Position numbers and translations under genes: made by a program. This document shows positions 43,975 through 56,172 of a stretch of 64,000 nt of DNA, piece by piece; the first letter of the stretch is position 1, and each line of letters starts with the position of its first letter. The notes under the pieces were generated by a model. That model was not told where the DNA came from. It did not search any database and saw only the letters and a program-made list of their open reading frames with translations. Source of the DNA: Cryptomeria japonica. Its lineage: Eukaryota > Streptophyta > Pinopsida > Cupressales > Cupressaceae. Location: the NCBI RefSeq assembly GCF_030272615.1, contig NC_081406.1, positions 262,536,624 through 262,600,623 on the forward strand. The letters run 5' to 3'.

Positions 43975-44583
43975 TTATGAAATCAATTTCTCAAACATGT
44001 ATCTTTTAAATTTTATACAATCATCAATAATATGACAATGCATACGATGAAAAAGAAAATACTTTATGCAATTTATTAGTTTGAGTGTGTGTTTTCTTTT
44101 TATAGAGGCAAAGGAAATATGAAAAGTATTTATAAGTTTCCAAAAGAGTTTTTTTTTTGTTATATAAATAATTATTTTCTCTTGTTGGATAGGAGGATTG
44201 ATATTTTCTTCTTGTGATAAAAGAATTGGTAAGGAATGAGGAGGAAATGTCACACCTTCTCTAGGAAATTGTGAAGTAGATGAGGAAGGAATATCCTTTG
44301 TAGGAAGATTCTTATCACTATTATTTATATCCACTTTGTTAAGTGGGGAAGAAGTATTGTTGTCATCTAAAGCTTCTTCTCTACCCAATGTTATGTTAGG
44401 AGATAGGTCACGAATAAAATGCATAAAATCATCTTCCCTAAAGAAATGTTGGTGATTAAGAGAAGCTCTAGGGGAATAAGGAGAATCTAGAGAGATATAT
44501 GTACCAATATTAACATGTTTTTGTTGTCCCTCTTGCACCAAAGTATGTTTGTGATAAGAGGACGGTTCAACGCTACTCTTCAA
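43975..44583 (-). pseudogene. Degraded retrotransposon gag fragment
   Basis: A 202-codon frame, Ser/Pro-rich, ending FLFHRMHCHIIDDCIKFKR. The end resembles the zinc-knuckle region of plant gypsy gag proteins (C..H...GH..DDC..K). The rest has no recognisable domain. It could belong to the old minus-strand element bracketed by the repeats at 41.5 and 52.8 kb. Confidence is limited by the short match. Confidence 0.4.
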
Positions 44584-44728
44584 TGTTGCATCTCCACTAG
44601 AGTGATCATTGATAGGAGTATTGATTTGTTTCTCATGAATAAATTGTTGAACATACCATAGGACTGAGAGGGGGGCGAATTAGTCTGGACCTCAAAATAA
44701 TCTAATTTTGATCTTTTAAACTTCAAAC

Positions 44729-45266
44729 TGTTAGAGTCACTGATGGACTCAATCTCCCAAGATCACCTACAAAACCAAGATCAACCTTCTACACGAGAGC
44801 AACAAAGAGGATGAAATGTTGGAATATGGTGTAGTAATAGAATAATGATATTACCACACTCGAAATGATACAATATGGATCAACACTCCCTTGTACTGAT
44901 TGAGTTGATATCAACTCATCTAGATTAACTCAAAAGGGAGAGGTGGGTACTAATAATATAGGAAAATGTGAGCAAATAATTCCAAGAGAAATAATAACTT
45001 CCAAATAGCCAAATTAGGTGGGAATTGTGCCTACTTGGAAAATGCCAAACATGTGGCAAACCAACTTGGGTAAAGACAAACAAATGGTTATGGGGAGGTA
45101 GCTAATAAATCCAAAAGAGGGTGTGACATTCAACTACCCAAATGTGGGTGTGAATGACACGTGATTGTAGGATTATACCATGTGTCCACATACTAACCAT
45201 CCTAATATAACCTAAGTATGATTAATAATGTGTAGGAAACATAAATATAAAATACCTACACTAACA
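44729..45266 (-). repeat. 3' LTR of element C
   Basis: 538 bp, TGTTAG...CTAACA on the plus strand, a perfect 6-bp terminal inverse. In sense orientation the tract AAGCAGGGG directly precedes it. Confidence 0.93.
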
Positions 45267-45284
45267 CCCCTGCTTAAGCATAGC

Positions 45285-46526
45285 TTAGGTGGGTGAAAAG
45301 ATGCAAAGATGCAAATATGGGTCCCAACTACAAGACCATGTTAGGTACCCATGTACAATGATGAAACCTCTCAAAAGATGAGAAAGAGAAAACCCGTAGG
45401 ATAAAACTCCCCCCCAAGAGAGAAGAAGAATAGAGACCATGTAGTCCCTTAATGTAAAATCTCCTGTATTGTTGGTGAATGTTCGACATAAGAAGTTGTA
45501 GATGGTCCAAGATCGCCGAACAATATTTCTCCCCTTAGGAAGAAATAAAATAAAGGATGAATGCAAGACGTCTTCTTGATCCTGAAAAGAATAAGTAGGA
45601 AGAATGATGTATGATGTCTCTACACTCTTCTTAGGTGTCCCCGTGTCAATGCTGAAAGTTGTCACCATCAATTCAGGTGTTCTAGACCACACTACAAAAG
45701 ATGACAATCTATAACCTAGTGGAGATGGATGTAGAACAAAATCTAGAGACAAAGGTATCTTCTCCAAAGACAAAGGTGCCTTGACCAAATGCTGCTCAAT
45801 AGTGACCACAGGCATGTGAAACTGTGAGGAAAGATCATGTGGGTAATGAACAAGAAGGTAAGAAGGTTCCCCCTCAACACTTGAAGAAGATGAAGTAACT
45901 TCATCAAAGAGAAGATGTATGCACTCAATAGTGTCCTCCAAGTCTACAAGATATGACTTACAAAACAAACCTGCAATGTCTATCAAGTAAGCATCCCAAG
46001 TAGTTGTGTCTGGAAGACAATGAATGTTCTGCTGCACTGAATCAATAGGAGCCATCGATGTAACGGTACTAGTATCACTAGAAACAACAGTTGATGTGGG
46101 AGATGAAACACATGTCTCTTGAACCTTAGTTGAAAGAATACCAAGATTCACTTGACCATATTGAATCTCCTCAAAAGTGTCCACACTAAATGCTTGAGTG
46201 TGTATGTCAGTCGAAGGAACAACATAGGAAAAATGTGAGAAGGTGTATGCTCGAGATTGATGATCTGGCTTCCCAACTACAACAATATATCTGCTATACA
46301 AATCCCAAACAATCACAGAATCTAGAGTGAACTCAACACTTTTTCCTTCTCCACCATGTGTGATTTGATAGATAGAAAGGATATTTATTGACAATGAAGG
46401 AATGCAAAGGACATCATTGAATGATCCTTCGTCTATGTCAATAGGCCCTTTCCCACAAACATGTATATATGTTTTGTTAGCCATTAGAATGTTTGGTGAC
46501 GAACAAGTTTTAAATGAAGAGAACAT
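45285..46526 (-). pseudogene. Copia protease and unassigned C-terminal region, element C
   Basis: A 413-codon open frame. Just upstream is the protease active site IIDFGASNHM (about 46560-46590, before a TAG at 46530). Within the ORF, ILMANKTYIHVCGKG and DVLCIPSLSINILSI are the conserved copia protease segments. From about residue 90 onward the sequence has no similarity I recognise to integrase or RT: it is Ser/Thr-rich (STVVSSDTSTVTS), then mixed. In normal copia elements the GAG-pre-integrase and integrase would be here. Confidence 0.75.
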
Positions 46527-47528
46527 ATCCTATGATGAAGCCATATGATTTGAAGCTCCAAAATCAATGATCTATCTCCCTGACTCTGAATCTACAATTG
46601 CAACAAGTGCTTTCCCCTTTTGTTTATCTAATTTTGGATTAGAAGAAGATGAAGAATCCTTTGACATAGTTGATGGTAAATTGATTTTATTCTATGTTAA
46701 AAGATTCTTTAACTCATCAATATGTTTTAAATAACATTGGTGTTCAGCATGCCCATATTTCTTGCAATATGCACAAGTGGGCTTCTCCTTTTTAGATGAT
46801 TCCCTTTTTGAGGAAGAGGATTCAAATTCTTTCTGTGACTTATTATTTTTCTTCTTCTATTTTTTATTAGGATACCCTGATTCTTTATGTACCTTAGATT
46901 CACTAGTAATCAATGCTTGTGACTTGGAAGTCTTGATGATGCCCATTTGAATTAGCTTTGCTTCCTCTTGGATTAGAAGATCTGAAAATGCATCCAAATT
47001 GGGTTGAACATATGTAGTTCCCATAGAAACCCTATTGGTATGAAAGCCAAAAACAAACACAAAATACTCAGGATCAAGCTTGGATAACACATTGATAATC
47101 AATTGTAAATCATCCTTAATAATCTTGCAATTTGTTTATTGTGTTCCTAGTTGCTTTATCTTGGAGATATATTCTTGGATGTTGTTGAAACTTTTTGGAT
47201 CAAGATTCATTAGATCATTATCAATCAAATAACCCCTAATCTTGTCAGTTTTACAATACAAATTTTCAAGAGTATCCCAACCCTCCTTAGGTGTCTTGCA
47301 TGATTCAAGATGAAATTGTAAATCAAAATAGACTAGTGAACAAATGTAAGTTCCAAGATCTCTCTCATGATTGATCTCCTATGCTTGAAGATCATTAGCA
47401 TCAGTAGGTGCAAGAATAGATTCTTTCACATAACATGTGCAACCTTTTTCCCTTAGATAATTACATACTGATTTTTTCAATGATTCATAATTATATGGAG
47501 TTAGGAGTTCAATTTGAGTTTTCCCCAT
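46527..47528 (-). pseudogene. gag: gag with zinc knuckle, element C
   Basis: Starts MGKTQIELLTPYNYESLKK at 47528. UBN2-type copia gag features follow in two open pieces (TPKEGWDTLENLYCKT; SKIKQLGTQ; VLSKLDPEYFVFV), then the CCHC knuckle CAYCKKYGHAEHQC at about 46770. Stops at about 47379 (W, TGG to TAG), 47139 (CAA to TAA) and near 46860 interrupt it. It runs into the protease in the same general frame. Confidence 0.8.
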
Positions 47529-48891
47529 TGTACTATCACACAGAAAAATAAAACAACACAAGATCACCCCCCCAAATTCACTAAATCAAATGACCCCCCC
47601 TAGAAAAATATAATGGTGACACTTTATAAATCAATGCATTTACAATACTGGAGTTGATTTCCAGAGTTCTACAATGTCCCACTATGGACCCAAATACTGA
47701 AAGTACAAAAATATCTTAGAATGAGAACCTAAAACCAACACCAATGTGTAGTGCTAAAAAAAAAATCGACTTTAAAAGAAAATGACACCTCGATCTGAGG
47801 TAATATGTGAAAGTTATAGTCATTTGAAGTTATAAAACTGAGGATTGTCCTCTAGATTTGCTAAGAAAATGATTTCTAGAAAATCTGGACCACTTGAGGA
47901 AAATTTGATGATACCATTGCAAAGAGCACAAAATTTTACCTCAAACAAAAAAAAATTAGGTTGAAAACCGCCTCTGTATGACTAAGAACGAGCCCTCCAA
48001 AATTTGGGTGAAAAATAAAAAACTCAAATGGAGTGGGGGTCAAATTTTCCAAAATAACCTCCACCAAATTTAGAAAAATCACTGCTAATTTGGAAAACCT
48101 CCAATTTTAGTTGAATCACAAGTCAATTTAGAAGCTCCACCAAATTTAAGAACCTCGCCAAATCAAGCAAATGACCAATTTTAAAAGTTCATTGGCTAAA
48201 TGTAGAATGCTCCTAAATTTTTAAACTTCCTCCAAAATTCAAAAAAACCCCAAAATAGAACAACTCTGTCAAAGGTCTGGCTCGAAGGACGAGGAGATCA
48301 AGCGTAGGTATCCGAAATACAAAGAATGACAGATTTTTGTTTTGTTTTTAAAAAATTTAAATAAAAAAATATTAAAAGTTGTGTGGGGCTTACGCCTCAC
48401 CCCACAACCCACAAAGGAGCTACGTAGGCTTCTAAAGCCTCGCATAGGGGTCCCAAGAGAGGCACGGGGCCCAAAGGGGGTACCGTATAACTCCTATGGG
48501 TACAAGGGCCTGCATGGTTGTGCAGGTATCCAGTACCTCTGTATGGGGGCCTACATGGCTGTGCAACCCTCTAATTTTTTTTTGAAGTTTTTAATTTGAT
48601 TTTTTTTAATAATGATAAAAAACTTGCATTTCTTGAATAACAAACATATATTTTTGAAAATAAGTGTTATGTAGGATTTTTCTTTTGAATGTATTGTACT
48701 ACATGTAGGGGGTCGATAGTTTTACTTGCCTCAAATTTGACTTTTATCAAAATACAGAGTATCTTATATCAAAATTCGTCCGTTCACCTTTCTGGACTCA
48801 ATGGTGATGTTCTTTTTGACAGAATATGCACCCAACAAAATCTCAATGTTGAATTTCTCCTAAATTTGAGAAGGGGCATGCGGATCTGAGA
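47529..48891 (-). other. Leader of element C
   Basis: 1.36 kb with no supported gene. 48370-48560 is GC-richer than the rest and contains GGGGCTTACGCCTCACCCC, a small hairpin. Short frames on the plus strand here (48342-48599) have no domain. Confidence 0.5.
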
Positions 48892-48903
48892 GCTCTGATA
48901 CCA
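48892..48903 (-). other. Primer binding site (initiator tRNA-Met) of element C
   Basis: In sense orientation TGGTATCAGAGC, the classic plant copia primer site complementary to the 3' end of initiator methionine tRNA, directly against the LTR. Confidence 0.95.
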
Positions 48904-49443
48904 TGTTAGAGTCACTGATGGCCTCAATCTCCTAGGATCATCTGCAAAACCAAGATCAACCTTCTAAACGAGAGCAATAAAGAGGATGAAATGATGGAAT
49001 ATGGTGCAATAATAGAATAGTCATATTATCACACTCAAAATGATACAATATGGATCAACACCCCTTTGTACTAACTGAGTTGATATGAACTCATCTGAAT
49101 TAACTCATAATTGAGAGGTGAATGTTGATTATATAAGAAAATGTGAGCAAATAATTCCAAGAGGAATGATAACTCCCAAATAACCAAATTAAGTGGGAGT
49201 TGTGCCTACTTGGAAAATGCCAAACATGTGGCAAACCAACTTAGGTAAAGACAAACAAATGGTTATGGGGAGGTGGCTAATAAATCCAAAAGAGAGTGTG
49301 ACATTGAACTACTCAAATGTGGGTGTCAATGACATATGTGATTGTAGGATTATGCCACGTGTCCTCATACTAACCATCCTAATATAACCTAAGTATGCTT
49401 AATAATGTGTAGGAAAAATAAATATAAAAAACCTACACTAACA
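48904..49443 (-). repeat. 5' LTR of element C
   Basis: 540 bp, collinear with 44729-45266 with scattered substitutions and small indels. It is followed by the target duplication CAAAC. Confidence 0.93.
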
Positions 49444-52400
49444 CAAACCACAATTAACTTATTGTTGAAATTATGAAACATGAAAGTACAAAGCACAATA
49501 AACACATGAACACTAGGTTTACATAGAAAACCCAAATCAGAGAAAAACCACATTGAGAATCACACTCACAATCTGAATAACTGATTACAATGTTTTAGGC
49601 TCAAGGATAAGGAGCTCACTACACCTAATTGGACTTGCAAGACTAATGCACACAACCTTATGGAAATCTACAAGGGACTTGCATTACTGAGACTCGTTAT
49701 CTCAAAACAAGATAAAAAGGTCTACTTAAGATGCTAAAAGGAACACATTGTCTTCCATTAGGTATAGGGAATAGATTAATTGAAATGAACAAGATATCCT
49801 AATCATGAAATTTCCCTTGAACCACTATGTCTAGCAACCAATATCATGGAAAACACATATAACACCAACTACTATCTCAAAATATTGTCACACTAAAGAT
49901 ATCATCATCAAAGCTCTTCACAAACTAACTTTCACATTTTTGCTACACCAAATCTGCTTGTACATCACTCACATCCACTTCACAACAATTCACACACACT
50001 CCATATGTCAACTCATACAACCGCACATATATATATACAAGATCATTCATTAAAACCCTCAACTAGGTTAACCACAAACAAATATACAATATTAAATAAT
50101 TTAGGCCACCCAAACTTGTAACATATAATTTAGTCCACTCCAGAAGATAAAGGGGACCCAAACACATCACAACACATCCTTCTAAAATGATTCCAAAAAA
50201 CCACACATGCTAACACATCTTCCAAATTCAGTATCAAACAAAATGTATAAATGATCAATTCAAACCAATTAGCCCAAAAACATCCTCCAATCTACACAAT
50301 GTGGATCTACACATGCCACAGTGAGACCCATATCAACATCCAAACTCAACCTCCAATACATATCTAGACCAAAAGAGTATGATCCAACTAAGATAAACCA
50401 ATTGGGTCACTCAGAAGCCAACACAACTGAGCATGTCAGACACAAAACAACATAACTTCACTTGTCATTCAAATTGGCACTAGAAAATTGAACTAGAACA
50501 TAGCATAGACCAAATGAACACATCCTCCAAGCTACAACACTTGAATCCACATGTTCGAAAACCACCAAGAATTGTTCGAATTAGTTCTGATAGACAACCT
50601 CACTACCAAAAACAACAACAACCAACTCTATCTTTTGAGCAACAAAGAACCTAAAAAATTAATACTGTAATGTACACATATCATAAACATTATATCCATA
50701 ATTGCAAGCCATAATATTCACAAAGCGAAGTAAAAAAATTAAATACTCTTTCCTTTGTATAAATATTGTTTCCTATATGTTAAAACTTCCACTATAGTAA
50801 CCTTCGAGAAACACCTCATACTAACTCAAAATCACTACCAGATAATATAACATTAGAATACATATTTATGCATCATATGCAACATCCATACAACTAGACA
50901 ACTATTGAACATCTACTACAACCTACTGTGACATCAATGAAAAACACTAAACAAGTTTGACATCAATGACAACACAACTCAACATAACTCAAGTTTCCAA
51001 CATAAAAGATATTTTAGGAGGGGTACAACAACTCATTAATGCTCCCTCTCTAGAGGGAAGGTCATTGAAATTTAGTAGGTACAATATCACTAGGAAAGTT
51101 AGGTATAATGCCATCATCTTGCACCAAATGATCCTCATGGGTGGGACCAATTGCGGGAGAGGGTAAATCATGGTTATGGATACAAGTAAAACATGAACTA
51201 TCATCATATGCATAAAAGGGAACATAATGAAGACCTTGGATAAAACTTGAAATTGAATTAGCAAAGCAAGATAACAACTCCAAATGTTATCAAATCTACT
51301 TATGATATGAAATAATGAAATAAATTTTCACTCAATGTATGCGATGAATTTATGATAAATCAGATTCGAAATTACCAAATCAGAGATATGCAAAGCATTT
51401 AAATCACCAGGCTCACAAAAAATGTAATGTTAGTGAATTAGACCCAAAAATGTATAAAATGTAAAAAATGTAACTACATAAATGATATATTTCATAAATA
51501 ATTTTGCATTTATGAATTAATGAAATGCATACAAATCAAATTTGAAAATGAAAATAAAAAATAAGCATAAGATACGTAAGGTTCACCAAAGTGTAATGAA
51601 GGAAAAGTAGGGTTTATATGTTTAGGCATACAAACTATACCTATTTTCCAACATTGCATTAGGGAGAGGAGTGAAATCAATATATTCAACCTCTTTTGAT
51701 GTGAGAAGGGTTGAATGTTGATTGAATTATACTCATTTTTGTTGGGGGTGGAATTGGATACCGAAATATAAAAATTGAATGCTATATCTAGGGCTAAAGG
51801 TGGGAAATTGGAGTAATTTAACATAAACAAATAGTTGAAAATCAAATATGAAGCAAAATTGTAATCACAAAGTAGATACCAGGAAGACAAATGAAACCTA
51901 TGATTGGAAGTTGAGCCTAAAAAACTAGGACAAAGTAGCTTCAAGTGAATCTTTCCTCTGAATGTGAACATGTAAACAAATTTTATTGATTTAGAATCAA
52001 AATATTGCTTAGAATATAGCCCATGAATTTCACAGGAAATTCCTTAGACATTGTAATACAAGCCAAATCTGTCCTCCTCTTTTTGTGCCTCCAAAAGCCG
52101 GATGCGATCATCTCTATCTATTATACCCAGTTCCAAATTTATATCTCGTGAACCTATCAATTGCACACATAAAGAGAAGAAAAATATTGTGAATAGGGGT
52201 TTGCTTAAGTCAAAACCTACATTTGGAATTAACCCTTGAAATAAATTGAAATACTAAAGTAAAATGTTGAATAATATACCTTAGATCTATTGGAGATAAT
52301 TGCAGGTTGATGTAATTCTCTTTGAATGTGATCATAGTCATTGATGCAATAACATGACATGACGTGACAAAATATGAATGACCTAGTCATAATGATATGC

Positions 52401-52719
52401 TTGCATGATGATTTATGTAATTTGATTCTTCGTGGTCTCTATATATAAAAGAATGCTTGAAGGATATGGTGGGATGAAATTTTGCCTTGATGCTTAATGA
52501 ATGCTTGATGATTGGAGTGCTTGAAGTGGATTGACTGTAGATTGATCATGATGTGAAAATGAATTGGAAGAATGATGTTATATAGGATTCTCAAGGTATT
52601 TCCCTAATTAGGCCAACCTCTAAAAATCAAATTGAGACATTATGACCCAAAACCAATGGGCCAAAAATGTACACTAACCCATTCAAATTTGGGCCTAATT
52701 TGGGAGGACAAGGTTGCTC
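49444..52719. other. Repeat-derived stretch without supported gene
   Basis: Directly right of element C the sequence continues the one interrupted at 44728 and has a copia LTR look (AAAACCCAAATCAGAGAAAAACCAC). Further right it is AT-rich with short unrelated open frames (51510-51971 minus, 50957-51166 plus) that show no domain. CTATATATAAAAG at about 52438 is TATA-like. Nothing else is seen. Confidence 0.35.
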
Positions 52720-52938
52720 TAGGTGCTAGTGTCCACCCAAAATTAGCTGAAGAGGCCAAAGATGGTGTGCACATAACCCAATATATAGTATTGAACCACC
52801 ATGTGAATAGTTGGCATACATTTTGAGATAAAAGGCCAAAAATAGGCTTGGATGAGAATAAAAAATAGCTCACACTAAAGTAGGGGCAAATAAAGTGGTG
52901 TAAATTGTACAAGGTTATAATTTATGATGCTATAGCTA
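52720..52938 (-). repeat. Degenerate LTR-like repeat, right copy
   Basis: Partner of 41465-41651 in the same orientation (AAATAGGCTTGGATGAGAA, GTAAATTGTACAAGG, AATTTATGATGC). The two could be the LTR pair of an old element that later received element C. Confidence 0.4.
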
Positions 52939-53499
52939 GAACAACATTAAAGTATATCAATGACATTATTATACCTTAAAAAATTTCTATGTGAAATTAT
53001 AATTCTATTCAACATCTGCACATTTGCACAATATGGGCAAGGGCTCATATCGTGCATTAAAAAAAGGGCATTATAAATTTGACCACTTCTAATTATTTCT
53101 CTACATTCAATTCTCTACTGCAAAAATTCTCTCTACATATGCCTTGATTCTTATCATTTAATAATGAATTGTAAAATATAAGCATATTCAAAGGTGAAAA
53201 GAATAAAATAAGAACAAAAAATATTAGTATGTACAAAGCATTGCTCCGCTAATATCCATATTTCAAGAAATCAAACATACACAACAACACCATTCTGAAA
53301 TAGCAGTTCTACGAACAAACTATAATGATAATGTTTACATGTAATCAATCTCCAACATGACTGTGAAGGAATTTGGTATGGGTTGCATCAATACCATTAC
53401 CCATTCTTAAGTAGCATCAAAAGATAAGAGTGGTGAACAATGTGGTTCACTCCATTCCAAAACTAGTTTGTCGTTGATAATAGGATTTCTCTGTATAAC
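52939..53499. other. Stretch without supported gene
   Basis: AT-rich; no open frame with recognisable domain on either strand. Confidence 0.5.
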
Positions 53500-54120
53500 T
53501 TGAGATAGATATTATTGATATAAACCACCTAACTCTTCCACTTCCCCATGTGTTTCTTATTGAACCACCTCACCTTCCATTACAAATCGCCATTCCATTT
53601 CATTTGTAACTAGCCAAAATTACATTTATGTACACAAACAATTCAATCCATGTTATGGTTGTAGACTATTCCTCTAGGTGTAACAAGCATCCATGTGCAT
53701 TATATCACACATAAGTTTTTCTTTACAATTTCTAAATTATAAACTAACCAAACATTGTTCACTCACCAAGATTTGATGACCTCTTTGCAACCAAGAAACT
53801 GTTAAGGGATGGGATGAGCTCTATCCTCTTCAAATTTAGCTTCTCCACCACTTCTTATGATGCCAAAATATATGTACTACCACTATCCACAATCACCTTG
53901 CAATACTTTCCACATTATCTGGACACAATCCCGAATAAACTTTTTCTTTGTTCAAGATCTTATTTGTCCTTCTCTAATTTTATTAGCATTCTCTTGAACA
54001 TTAATGATTCTCCTTGTTCTGGTTCTTTTGTATGTTGAGGTGATGCAATAATTTCTATATTTATTTGTGCTACATAATTTCTATCCATACTCTTTTCTAC
54101 TATTGTCCCATTGTGTTTGA
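53500..54120 (-). pseudogene. Ty3/gypsy protease relic
   Basis: On the minus strand, GESLMFKRMLIKLEKDK and the spaced word RKSLFGIVSR lead into CKVIVDSGSTYILAS and EVVEKLNLKRIE, the retropepsin active site (D-S-G-S) with its usual surroundings in plant gypsy elements. A weaker CDIMHMDACY follows, where the family has CDI.PMDACH before LLGRPW. Stops interrupt at three or more points. No RT follows. Confidence 0.7.
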
Positions 54121-54261
54121 GGATATTCAAATGCCCTAATACAACATCTCCAAATTGGTAGCATGAGATTGAAAAACATCTAGCTTGTAAAACATATAGA
54201 GAGAGATAGGTAAGATGGGAAGGATAGAGGGAGAGAGAAAGAGAGATAGACCTAGGAAGGG

Positions 54262-54263
<2 letters not shown>

Positions 54264-54339
<76 letters not shown>
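54264..54339. repeat. (GA)n microsatellite
   Basis: Pure GA run of 76 bp inside a broader purine-rich zone (54200-54960). Confidence 0.95.
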
Positions 54340-54341
<2 letters not shown>

Positions 54342-54851
54342 TAGGCAGAGCAGAAGGGGGGAGAGAGTGATGTGATTGATGATACAACTTACCTAATATA
54401 GGGAGAGAGTGAGAAAGAGAGGTAAGGTGAGAGAGAGAGGGTGGGAGTTAGGAAGAGTGATATGATTGATGAGATAGATTACTAGATATAGCAAGGAAAG
54501 AGAGGGGAGAGAGAGAGACATAAAGATGGTAGGGAGTAAGTGATTGATCGAAGGGGATGAGGAGAGGTGGGTAGAGATAGACATAATGTGGGATGGAGAG
54601 AGGAGCAAATTAAGAGGGGAGAGATAGAGGAAGATGTATGTATAGAGGTCTCAGGTGAGGAAAAGAGAGAGAAGTATAGAGGGAAGGAGAGAGAGATAGA
54701 GAGAGAGAGAGAGGCAGGAGGATAAACTAAGATATAGGTAGAGAAAGGGTGAGGGTAGATGAAATCTAAGAAGAGAGGGAAGGGGAGTGGGAGAGAGAGA
54801 GAGTAAGATAGTAGGAGGGAAGGGAGGGAGTTTGAGATAGAGGTACTAGGT

Positions 54852-54852
<1 letters not shown>

Positions 54853-54919
<67 letters not shown>
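54853..54919. repeat. (GA)n microsatellite
   Basis: GA run interrupted once by ATA. It is followed 40 bp later by a (TA)n run at 54959. Confidence 0.95.
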
Positions 54920-54923
<4 letters not shown>

Positions 54924-54959
54924 CCAAGAGATTGAGGTAGGGTGAGAGAGATAGAGGGA

Positions 54960-56172
54960 TATATATATATATTAATATCATTAATTATATTATATTATAC
55001 TATGTATATATTCTAACAAATTAATTTTCAATATATATAATGTGCACACACACAAAAAAGGAAACATATATCCATTTTTTTTGACAAGCCTTGAGATTAC
55101 TTTGGGATTTGGCTTAGGGGTGTCAAACCTGAAAATTCAACTAGCCTAACATGTTTACGAGTTTTCCTTTGTTTTTTACACTTCTCCCTTCATGTTGATG
55201 ACTTTTTTTTATTTAAATTTGATGAGATTAAAAGATTTTACTGAGGAAATTGCCATCTTTCCACTGATATAAGATATACCTTTTTGAATTTAATAGATAA
55301 CTATTAATGATTTTCTACATGTATAATGTCTAAAGTCGTCATTGATAGGTTGATTGACAAGCATCTACAACTTTCAAATGGTTTCACTTTTTTTTATCTG
55401 AAAGATGCATGACAATCTATGCTTCACAAACTATAGGTTAAAAAAATTAAATTTCATAAATTTTTGACCAAGTTATGGTGACCAAATAGATAATTTTTAA
55501 TAATTTCAAAAAGTCCTAATAAAAAAATTCATAACTAATTATTTACTTGCAAAAAAATTATTAAAAAAAAAAACATGTGTCACATTGAAGCATATGTCCT
55601 CTACTTGTATTGAAAGTTTCAAAAAAAAAATTATTTGCTTCTACTTAGGTTGGGTAGACATACACCTACTTTTTATTTCTTTTCAAAAAAATAAATACTA
55701 CTACATGCTTGGATGATTTGCGAACACTTGCATGATGAAGAAAGTTAGATATTTAATAATGTATGCACTAAAAATATTTGAGGGCTAAGATCTTAATACA
55801 TACAAACTGGACATAGATCTCACAACCATTTTACTTCTGCTACCTTTGCTACTGCTCTATAAATTAGGGTTTCTATGATTTGTTTTTGTATTAAAAGCAG
55901 CCAAAAATGAGGGGGTTGACCCATATGAACAATTAGGAGGACAGTGGAAGAACCATTGTCCGCATATAATCAACAAAGTAGCAGCCTTTTACCTCTGTCA
56001 AAAACAAAAACCATACTACGAGAGTTTATCAACGATAAAATAATACAAGTCAAAGTATAAGTCATTTGCCACGCAGGGCAGTAAACAACAAAGTATAAAC
56101 ACAAGCATAAACTAGGCTTATCCGTCCAACGACTACACAAAATAGTCAAAAAACTCCTCCACATGTAGAAAT
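54960..56172. other. Stretch without supported gene
   Basis: AT-rich; no recognisable domain. It probably includes the 3' flank of the minus-strand ORF that ends at 56173. Confidence 0.5.

Larger units (their letters stand above)
44729..49443 (-). mobile_element. Element C: complete non-autonomous Ty1/copia element
   Basis: LTRs at 44729-45266 and 48904-49443 start TGTTAG and end CTAACA. CAAAC is duplicated on both sides (44724-44728 and 49444-49448). Sense is the minus strand: the initiator-Met-tRNA primer site touches the right LTR. The 3.6-kb interior has gag, zinc knuckle and protease, then an unassigned ORF; integrase, RT and RNase H are absent. The LTRs differ at many sites (clearly more than those of element B) and gag has several stops, so the insertion is older and not functional now. 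Confidence 0.93.

Noticed and set aside
48342-48599. 85-codon GC-rich ORF in the element C leader
   Set aside because: Antisense to the element, no domain, and contains a hairpin; likely shadow of leader sequence.
51510-51971. 153-codon minus-strand ORF
   Set aside because: AT-rich, aromatic-rich translation with no domain; typical chance ORF.
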